Shown: positions 55,389-64,000 of the stretch, piece by piece | Layout of the letters: each line of letters starts with the position of its first letter | Numbering within the stretch: position 1 is the first letter of the stretch | NCBI GenBank assembly: GCA_934047225.1 | Contig: OW203997.1 | Coordinates: 3,582,417 to 3,646,416, forward strand | Origin: Ypsolopha sequella | Taxonomy: Eukaryota; Arthropoda; Insecta; Lepidoptera; Ypsolophidae | Length of the DNA: 64,000 nt | Direction of reading: 5' to 3' | Program-made: the position numbers and the translations under genes | Notes under the pieces: model-generated | What the model was told of the DNA's origin: nothing | Databases searched by the model: none | What the model saw: only the letters and a program-made list of their open reading frames with translations

Positions 55389-58300
55389 TTAATATACATT
55401 AGCCTTCTCCAGTAAGACGGATGCATCGCACATAGCCTTAGCGCTAGATCTGACCAAAAACATCAAGTGAAGCTGTTCGAAAACGTTCAAATGTACCCTT
55501 GATCTAACTAAGCCGTGCAACACTGTCGCTCTTTCCAAATCCAACCATCTCTGCAGTGATAATTCTCTTTCGTCTACCGGTACCCCTTGTACAACATCCA
55601 AAGGACCCCAAAGAGTGAATTCTAGGACAGATTTCGCCTGATTCAAGGAGACAGCTCTTTCGTCTTGAAGGACTTCTTTGAGTAAAGGAGTGATTTTCTC
55701 GCCTGGAAGCAGGATGCCAACGGCTTTCATTGCACATTTACAAAGTGAATTGAGATGCTCTTCTTCCGCTGATTTGCTGCAGTTGATTTCTTCGCTCAAT
55801 CTGGAAAGAACAAAGGGTTTATTTAACAACAACGTAAACATATTTTCACGACGGAAGGAGTGTCGTGTGGTGTTACTGAAACAGTTAACACTCGTACACC
55901 CTCTTTTCAACGACGATTTTAACAACCTTATTGCCGTACTTCGGGCACAAATACGTACACGCATTTTCATATAGTGTTTTTCTTTACCGTTCAGCAAGCG
56001 GTAAGCATATACAAACAACGTATAACAGAAAGAAGTAACCATATTTGAAGAGCTTATTTAGTCAATGGTATAGAACAACTTTTACTATGGAGCCAACCCC
56101 GAAATCTCAAAAAAGAAATCTGTCCTTCCATACATTTCGGCCGAGCGGCATTGCATTTTTCTATGAAACGGGTACATTTTTTTTTCGAGATACATGGTTT
56201 GTTCCATAGCAAAAGTTGTTCTATACCATTGATGGAATAAGCTCTTCAAATATGGTTACACCTTTCTGTTACACGTTGTAAATAGGTACTACATAGATAA
56301 GGTCTTTCAATTTAAATGGAAAGTAATTTAGGAGGTGATTCGGTATCGTTAATACATCACATTCCACTGCAAAGCACTTTTTTTGCGCGAACTTTTGTTT
56401 CACTTCTCAGTATAAAGTGGTCCGATCAGCTGACTCAGTTTGTATGGACAAGTGAAGAAAACGTTCGCGCAAAAAAAAATACTTTTCAGTGGAATGTGAT
56501 GTATTAACGATACTGAATCACCTCCTAAATTACTTTCCATTTAAATTGAAAGGCGTTATATGCACATAAAATTCGAAAATTGCTTAGTGGATTGTTTAGG
56601 GCATCAAGTAGCCTTAATCCGGCACTGGGAATGCAGCTTCCTGCCGACTGAACAACTGCTGCTTCAAAAATAAAGTTTTAATGACGGAAATACGAAAGTG
56701 GTAACCAGTGAGTGTCCCGGAAACATGAAATATAAAGTTGGTAGGTAAGTAAACAGTTTTTAAAACTTGCACAACAAGTTATTGTACACCATTGTACTAC
56801 CATCTAATGCTAATGCGTTGGGGCTTTGTCTAAATATAAAGTTGGTAGGTAAGTAAACAGTTTTTAAAACTTGCACAACAAGTTATTGTACACCATTGTA
56901 CTACCATCTAATGCTAATGCGTTGGGGCTTTGTCTAAATATAAAGTTGGTAGGTAAGTAAACAGTTTTTAAAACTTGCACAACAAGTTATTGTACACCAT
57001 TGTACTACCATCTAATGCTAATGCGTTGGGGCTTTGTCTAAATATAAAGTTGGTAGGTAAGTAAACAGTTTTTAAAACTTGCACAACAAGTTATTGTACA
57101 CCATTGTACTACCATCTAATGCTAATGCGTTGGGGCTTTGTCTAAATATAAAGTTGGTAGGTAAGTAAACAGTTTTTAAAACTTGCACAACAAGTTATTG
57201 TACACCATTGTACTACCATCTAATGCTAATGCGTTGGGGCTTTGTCTAAATATAAAGTTGGTAGGTAAGTAAACAGTTTTTAAAACTTGCACAACAAGTT
57301 ATTGTACACCATTGTACTACCATCTAATGCTAATGCGTTGGGGCTTTGTCTAAATATAAAGTTGGTAGGTAAGTAAACAGTTTTTAAAACTTGCACAACA
57401 AGTTATTGTACACCATTGTACTACCATCTAATGCTAATGCGTTGGGGCTTTGTCTAAATATAAAGTTGGTAGGTAAGTAAACAGTTTTTAAAACTTGCAC
57501 AACAAGTTATTGTACACCATTGTACTACCATCTAATGCTAATGCGTTGGGGCTTTGTCTAAATATAAAGTTGGTAGGTAAGTAAACAGTTTTTAAAACTT
57601 GCACAACAAGTTATTGTACACCATTGTACTACCATCTAATGCTAATGCGTTGGGGCTTTGTCTAAATAATTCGGAATGACGTTTGTGTAAGAACGGTCAG
57701 TATTAAAAACATTTATTGAAAGACAGATGACATTAAGGCGATTACCATCGCCAAATTAGCAGCTCGATATTTGTCACTACAAATATCAACGGAAACGACA
57801 TTGAAATAACGTTCATATCAGCGCGCAATGCATAGTGGCTGTTACGACGCTCGCTGCGTCCTTGAAAGGGCAAAATAGGAGAAAATTATACTTTTCACTT
57901 GGACGTGATTACTTGATTGAATAATCTTATGTTATGTTTATAGCTATAAAGTTTATCTATTTATCAAAGCATAAATTAATTCAATCGGCCAAGCCACTCA
58001 GGAGCAGTAGGGAATTTGAGGTCAAAAAACACCACTCAGTAAAAAAAAAAAATCATGTAGAAGTTTTGGTGGTATGAAAAAGAAAAATGTTGCATTTGTT
58101 GTCTAAGAGTTGATTATTCATAATACATTTTTTCATTATTTTTGGTTTGGCCATAAACGAGGAGTAGGCTTTAGAAAGTACCCATTTAGCAATAGTAAGG
58201 CCCTTAACTTGGGATCATAGACAACCATTAATGTAATGTATAGGTAGGTCTAAAAACAAAATATACTCGACAGCGATGCTAACGGTACTAAGCCGAAAAC

Positions 58301-61300
58301 AAATGACATCCGAGCGCTTTAGCAATTTGCGGAGATTATACAACTTGGTTATATGAATGACTGTTCATTTGACATTCGGAACACCTGTGACACCTAGTAG
58401 ATACATGTGATGATATAAATACCATAGTACATTGTTCACCGAGGCAAGAAAGGGGACGATTACCAACGAGGGTTTCGCCTCGGGCCTCCATACACACGAG
58501 TTGGGAATCGCACTTTCTCCCGAGTGATACATAGTGCTTTATACTACACCTACGAGGAAAATAAAAGACAAATTATGTTTAAAAACACTTGTACGTATCC
58601 ACATATAATATAGGTACAGAGCCTGGTTATAAACTTCTTGGTAGGTAACCTAATTTAATCATAGTATGCCAAAAGACAAAAAGTTTTTATGTCCGAGTTC
58701 GCAAAATGATCCTGGCTACTTGCTCATGCTATATAAAAAAAAAAACAGCACGTCAACAATAGATTTGCATTTACTTTTTCTGCCCGCTCAAGCACGTTAA
58801 CAATGGATTTTCATACACTTTTTCCGCACGCATATTTGTATTACAGTAATGACGTAGTTTCTGCATCGTTTTCAAAAAAGTAAGAATGTACTTCCCGAGC
58901 AGGTGTAGTATAATAATAATATCTATTTAATTCAGGCATCTAGGCATAAATACCTTAGAACTAAAATATATATTATTTTACAGAAAAGTGTTAGTAATAA
59001 AGATTAATGCTATGTTAGTATGAAAGATATACTCACCCCTGCAAAATGCATAATCTCCCATAGGAATTCGTCTTCGGCGCCGACAAGGAGTTAAGTCTAT
59101 CATCAGTGGGCAGATTCAACGTGCTCGCATGGACGCTTCCCATTGGCTGGCTGTCTTTCACCGCTATAAATGACGTCAGAGTTTCCGGCACTTCTTCCAC
59201 GCCCCTCGCCTGGAAATATAAAGGTTTTTGGAGTCAAATATATTATGCAGCGACTATAACTCGTTAACTTGCCTAAAGCCTACCTACTATTTCCAAGTTG
59301 CTATTTTACTACTTTTTCGGTGTGATTAATATATTGTATACCCCCATGCCAAATTACAGCTTTCTAGTAATAAGAGTCTCAGTGTTAAGCGCCGGACAGA
59401 CAGCCTGACGGACGGAAATGACGAAACTATAAGGGTTCCTTGTTGACTACGGAACCCTAAAAAGCTAGATACTAGGATTAAAGCCGTTAATAAAAAAGAC
59501 AAGAGTACCTGAAGACATTTAAGCCCGTTGATCAGTTGAAGCATGATGAAGATCGCCTCATGTATCTGCTCTGTCGGGACGAGCTGGTACTCCTTGGTGG
59601 AGAGACCCTCGGCCGCGTGCAGGCTCTCTCCGTACGACTGGATCGTGTCGACTTGAGCTGGCGCCAGCACCACGATTGTGGCTGTGGAGAGAGATATCGG
59701 TTAAAGAAGGCGTCTTGTTTCGGTCTAAATCCACACTGTTTAATCCGCATGGCAGTGCCAGATTCAGAGATCTGGAGGCCCTGGGGCAACAAGGGAATGG
59801 AGATACCTTTTTATTTTTCAAATAGTTCTAATTTTTTTTCACTTAAGTGTTTTATTAATTTATTGCGAGATAAATCAAATAAAAAAAATATAAGTATCAA
59901 AAGTTGTTCTTTGGCTAGATTTTGGATGTTTTTCTTAAATATTATTAAATATATTTTTTGGTAAAAAAGAAATGCTTGAAAATTTGGCCCCTGTCTTGAG
60001 GAGCCCCCGGGGCTATAGCCCCGGTTGCCCTCCCCTAAATCCGGCACTGCCGCATGGTAACAAGTATCTATGGTTTGCGTGCACATTATGGCTCATTCCA
60101 TATGAGTCGATTCTCCCGATTTGTAGAATATTAAGAAATAATTATACCGGCCAAAATATACCTTTATATGCATAGGACTGTGTTTGCGTCATAATTTAAA
60201 AATATGTTTTCATTTTGCGAAAAAGCAGTTTTCGCCACCATACGACGATATATAGAATATTATTTGTATGCTTTTAGCTGAGAGTTTAGCGTTAAATATT
60301 TCTACCCATTACGTTACAATCCTAAAGAACCGACCCCTAAAAAGGAGATGGTTTTTACTTTGTGTCCCTATACAGTGTATCCCTCGTAAGAGTGCACATC
60401 CGAAAGGAGGTGAAACTAGATCAAAATATATCGTCAAAAACAAAGAATTTTCAAGCTTTTTAAAATTTTAATTTCTTGAATGTTGCTTCACCCTTAGAGC
60501 ATCCTAAGCATCTTTGTATGCGACGAGATTATTTAAATTATTGTATTTAAGATAGAACATCTTCGGATATAATTTTCATGTTATAGTTATTGATTGTGGT
60601 TTGTTTTTCATTTGATATGCAACGTCTTTTATTAAGGATCATAAGAGATTATTTCAATGCAATTATTTCATTGCATTACTCGCGGTAGATCAAAAATTAT
60701 AACATATTTTAGGGTTGTAATTAACTGACATTAGCATCAAAATTACCAAGTTCGCATCAAAAATAATATGTTGAAACCTAACCTAACCTAGTTAATGCCA
60801 ACTTGGTAATTTAGATGCTCATTTAGTACTTTTAGATGGTCAACCTATTATTATCTCATATTTTATAGTCCTTGGTAGCCAAAAAAAAATTTAAAATGTC
60901 AATTTATGTAGTAACTTCTTTTTAATTTTTTTTTGTCAATAAAATAGGGTCTTGTTCCACCCCCTTTCTGATGTGCACTCTTAAGAGGGACATACTGTAT
61001 ATCATACATGATATATGCAAAATCATTGAGTGGTTAGTGGTAAAAATGACAGAACACGGCTTGTTGTTGATATCTCTTCGAAAACCCAAGTCGCAGTGAA
61101 ATAAAAATAACCAAACGATAAAGTGGGGGGTAAAAGGTGTGGTAAGTTAAACTTTTATTGCTTCCGGGTTAATAAATTACTAAACGACGTTGATTTGATG
61201 GCTATTCATCAAACGGTAACCGAGGTTTTGTAGACCTGCTTTATTATGTAAGGACAGCTTTCTAGATCAGTGTAGACTGGGGCATCTACGCGACGTGAAT

Positions 61301-62796
61301 GGATTTGTCCAACTTAATTTTGGAGTTCAGTTATATAATGAAAACCCAATAACTTAATTTGCAATTCTATGTTTCGCAAATTTCCACAGACGTGATTTAA
61401 TTTTAGGGACATTTCGAAATTACTGTTTCATCATATTTGAAATGTATGTTGAAGTCGTCCCTTCCCTTTTAATATAAACATTTATAGCTTATAACTACAC
61501 AACAATTTGCGATGATGCTTTTACAGCGGGATTTATTGTGACCGCCCGGGCTACGAAAATTCTGTTACGAAAAATTACCATACGAACTTCGCAAAAATAA
61601 AGTGCAAGGGGCTAAAAATAATAAATACATTGTCACGACATGAATCCCCCAAGGAGTGTCACCGGTGTGGTGCCCTGTGTTTCCAATTCTTTTGTTCTCT
61701 AGAAAATCAAAACTTCATACATTCATTCCTCTTGTTTCCAAAAAATATTTTATTAACGAAATGGTTTTCCGTTTTGTTTCGAAAAAGCTGGTTAGTACAG
61801 TCGGCAGCAAGTGATTAGTAGGTCGAGCCTCGTCTCGATGTTCCCTTTCTAACTACGTCTTGTAATGTGTTACTTTTTAATTAATATAATTGTATTTAGA
61901 TCTATCTGGCAGTTATTATTTATATAAAATAGACGACTTTATTACTATAACGCTCTAATTTACTAAATTGTTACACATGTACGATGTGTTTTAGTGGTTA
62001 AATAATTAAATTCAGTTGCGATTGAAGGCACTCGGTAACTTGCTTCTGAGGCTGACTGTACCCATCTTGGTTTTGGAAACAAGAGTAACCGAATTTGATT
62101 ATTAAATAAAAATTTGGAAACTCGCGAAAATAAAATGGGTGTTTTTTGGAAACACAGGGCACCACCCGTTTCAAATATTAACTGTGCAAGTTACAGTCCA
62201 CACAGGTACACACACGTTTTATCTACGATTATCACGTCCCAGTGTTACACGATAATACTTACTTCGGGGACAAAATTTGGACCCACAACTTCCGAAACAC
62301 ACAGAGCAAACACAAATGTGCCGCAACGGGATTTGATCCCGCGACCTTCTGATTAGCCATCAAGATGATGAAAACCACAAGACCAGGGGGTCGATCCGGT
62401 GTCTGTCCATCATAATACTTGCTTTCTCCCATATTGACAAGTGCATGCTAGCCAGAAAGGCGGCTAAAAATGAAACTCACCTTGCACCAAATCATCTCCT
62501 TCTTCCCCAAACTGCTGCAGAGGCACCAAGTCGCAGAACTCCGTAATCGCGTTCAAACTCAACGTCTGAGGTTGCACAGACTGCTGGCACACAATCTGAG
62601 AAGCCATCTGTTCCTTGTGCAACATCAGAGTGACGTTCACTGGCCCTTGGTTGGAGTTCCACGTGGCTTGGTAGAAGATCCTCTTGCCGTTTTTGACGCA
62701 GGATGTCTTGGACTGGACGGAGAAGTCGTTCCAGCGGAGGTTGGTGCAGGCTTTCAGGCCGCGGAGGGAAGGCTGCATGGCGGCGCTTTGTTGAAC
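55389..62796 (-). CDS. PEAK1/PRAG1-family pseudokinase, last four exons
   Basis: Exons: 62796-62481, 59681-59509, 59209-59037 and 55800-55389 (stop TAA at 55391-55389). Junctions are in phase and give about 357 residues. The C-terminus matches the kinase-like and dimerising end of PEAK1/pragmin as I recall it: an AKSVLEFTLWGPL segment (compare AK-VLQ-LLWGP in PEAK1), then LQRWLDLERATVL, and a final helix with FEQLHLMFL. Upstream lies IFIMLQLINGLKCLQARGVEE, which sits where PEAK proteins have the helix before the degenerate catalytic loop. In this copy the loop reads ARGVEEVPETL, with no HRD motif and no DFG, so it should be inactive. PEAK proteins are cytoplasmic scaffolds in tyrosine-kinase signalling. 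The long N-terminal part is missing to the right. The first exon might begin upstream, but the acceptor at 62797-62798 is good. Confidence 0.82.
55855..56005 (-). repeat. Repeat next to PEAK last exon, copy 1
   Basis: Shares TCGTACACCCTCTTTT- and CAACGACGATTTT-like segments and GGGCACAAATAC with 62845-63010, which lies in the same position relative to another exon of the same gene. Confidence 0.65.
56011..56280. mobile_element. Palindromic MITE in PEAK intron
   Basis: ACCATATTTGAAGAGCTTAT and its complement, and GTATAGAACAACTTTTACTA and its complement, form long arms. Confidence 0.75.
56303..56552. mobile_element. Palindromic MITE in PEAK intron
   Basis: Ends CTTTCAATTTAAATGGAAAG and complement; inner arms ATACATCACATTCCACTG and complement. 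Confidence 0.78.
56731..57666 (+). repeat. 104-bp tandem array, nine identical units
   Basis: Starts of the unit (TATAAAGTTGGTAGGTAAGT) fall at 56731, 56835, 56939, 57043, 57147, 57251, 57355, 57459 and 57563. I see no base difference between units. It lies in the last intron of the PEAK gene. No ORF runs through it. Confidence 0.97.
57667..59036. other. PEAK intron, right of the array
   Basis: 57765-57925 is a dispersed repeat also found at 3195-3335. The rest is AT-rich without a clear feature. Confidence 0.45.
59340..59460 (+). repeat. Dispersed repeat with GGACAGAC core, plus orientation
   Basis: CATGCCAAATTACAGCTTTC, GACAGACAGC and TACGGAACCCTAAAA; the reverse of the repeat at 1095-1300. 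It lies between PEAK exons 2 and 3 of those in the window. Confidence 0.6.
59753..60049. mobile_element. hAT-like MITE with exact 8-bp duplication
   Basis: CCGCATGG is present at 59745-59752 and 60050-60057. Ends CAGTGCCAGATT and AAATCCGGCACTG. The left end is 72 bp upstream, in transcript order, of the acceptor of the exon 59681-59509. Confidence 0.9.
60058..62480. other. PEAK intron with foldback repeats
   Basis: A hairpin at 60718-60825 has GCATCAAAATTACCAAGTT and its complement as arms. Segments near 61656 (CACCGGTGTGGTGCCCTGTG) and 62149 (GGAAACACAGGGCACCACC) bound a second element of about 510 bp. Near 62320-62400 there is a degenerate tRNA-like repeat. No exon. Confidence 0.5.
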
Positions 62797-62844
62797 CTGA
62801 AAGGGCAAACTTATCGTTACGCCGTATATCCTTGGTGTCAGAGT

Positions 62845-63010
62845 GTTACTGGAACAGCTAACCATCGTACACCCTCTTTTTAACGACGATTTTTCCGTCC
62901 CCAACGTGACTGGGTAAGCCATATCGCCGTACTGCAGGCACAAATACACGCTTTTTAGGGCACGCAGATTTACCTTAGAGTTTTCCTTCACTGCACAGTT
63001 CAACAAGTGG
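62845..63010 (-). repeat. Repeat next to PEAK exon, copy 2
   Basis: Matches 55855-56005, with about 25 extra bases in the middle. It begins about 50 bp upstream (in transcript order) of the exon 62796-62481. Confidence 0.65.
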
Positions 63011-63439
63011 TTAGTATGCAAATGCTATGCACATCAATTTAGAACAACCCATGGGTGCTTGGTTGATCGGCAGGATTCGAACTCGGGTCTCTGCAAGACT
63101 AAGAGTCCTAATAACCGAGCTACCGCTTTTGTCACCCATGTGTGTTTCAAAATAAAAGAATTTTGTTTTTTTTGAACGGCTTTTTTGTGAGGTGTTTTAA
63201 AGGGGCTCCACAATGCTAAACATCGGTTTTGAATTAAATCCAGATCCGTCAAAGCGGATGGTAAAAAAAATGTAGTGTTTTTTGATACGAAGACAATTAT
63301 TAATTACACTTTATAAATAAATATACTTTCAATCTTCTTTTAGTTATATTGCTTTAAAAAGCATGAATTTTACGAGTAAAGCGATTCAAACGAATCCAAC
63401 ACAAACAGATACTAATTAGAAAAATTACAAAAAGATATA
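63011..63439. other. Repeat-derived sequence, PEAK intron
   Basis: 63060-63140 on the minus strand resembles a tRNA (TAGCTCGGTTATTAGG, then GAGTTCGAATCC) but with broken stems, so it is a SINE head. 63195-63405 repeats 42705-42945 in reverse. Confidence 0.5.
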
Positions 63440-63701
63440 CAAGGTGAATTTGTGAACATCGTCCAAATTCATACCTGAGCCTGGGTAAGTTATCAGCATC
63501 ATGAACCAATAACGACTTTTGTAAAATTCATAAAATGAAATTTCGACTCCCCATAGTGATTCACTCAGGACTGGGAGTGACTTACTATGGGAAGTCGAAA
63601 TTTCGTTATACGAATTTCACAAAAATTTATATCGATTCATGATGCTGATCACTTACCAAGCCTCCTGTATGAGTTTGGACGTTGATCAAAAAGTCGCCTT
63701 G
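63440..63701. mobile_element. TA-flanked palindromic MITE (family D), copy 2
   Basis: Ends CAAGGTGAATTTGTGAAC and GATCAAAAAGTCGCCTTG; TA on both sides. It matches 53791-54045 over its length. Confidence 0.8.
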
Positions 63702-64000
63702 TATGTAGCCGTGATTTCAAAATAACTGAAGTTTTGCGTGCGCGGCATCTGATTACAGCAGGATAGACAGTTAAAAAGCAAAACCGAACCGGAACGCGAC
63801 CTGAGCAGCTGTCATGTCAAAAACAGCAGCTCCTGTTTTTTATTTATAATATTAGTTTAAATTCCCCTAATTCCACCAATTATTAGTGTTTTATTGTTGA
63901 AGACTGAAGACAAAAGACTGAATTTTACCATTGTTCAGCCCAATATTTTTGTTATCTTTAGAGCGTTTTCAGAGGAGATACTGCATGACACGATACAATG
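63702..64000. other. Right edge, no clear feature
   Basis: AT-rich sequence, probably PEAK intron. I see no exon or repeat. Confidence 0.35.

Noticed and set aside
55801..56042. PEAK last exon extended to 56042
   Set aside because: The extension is a dispersed repeat that also lies beside another exon; the acceptor at 55801 gives the right phase.
56731..57666. CRISPR array
   Set aside because: The units repeat whole, with no unique spacers, and the DNA is from an animal.
63060..63145. Functional tRNA gene on the minus strand
   Set aside because: A-box and B-box strings are present but the T stem does not pair and the base before the anticodon is not T; it is a SINE head.

Overview
The window is nuclear DNA from an insect, most likely a moth or butterfly. 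Four animal gene families are broken into exons with GT/AG borders. The DNA is AT-rich. Introns and intergenic space are full of short palindromic DNA transposons, and several dispersed repeats resemble ones I remember from lepidopteran genomes (for example the tRNA-headed repeat near 38.5 kb). There is no operon structure, CRISPR array or bacterial signal. The lineage is inference; the exon structures are read from the sequence.

Layout: (1) 618-15356, minus strand: 5' part of a haspin (histone H3 Thr3 kinase) gene, eight exons; the catalytic half of the kinase lies beyond the left edge. (2) 15357-32816: about 17 kb without a host gene, a graveyard of transposons (foldback elements, TTAA-flanked and hAT-like MITEs, an RTE-like LINE tail) with clear nested insertions. 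(3) 32817-34658, minus strand: a complete three-exon PWWP2A/B-type chromatin reader. (4) 38953-50943, plus strand: a complete eight-exon sideroflexin (SFXN1/3 type) coding region, whose introns hold MITEs, a 34-bp tandem array and a LINE tail. (5) 55389-62796, minus strand: the last four exons of a PEAK1/PRAG1-type pseudokinase, with a perfect 104-bp x 9 tandem array in its last intron; its 5' exons lie beyond the right edge.

All exon junctions proposed for the four genes keep reading phase. Haspin and PWWP2 are both nuclear chromatin proteins, sideroflexin is mitochondrial and PEAK is a cytoplasmic scaffold. Nothing suggests they work as one system; their neighbourhood is ordinary synteny. 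I found no convincing new biological system. The most informative observations are the insertions that date one repeat against another, and one palindromic core that lies inside two unrelated larger palindromes.
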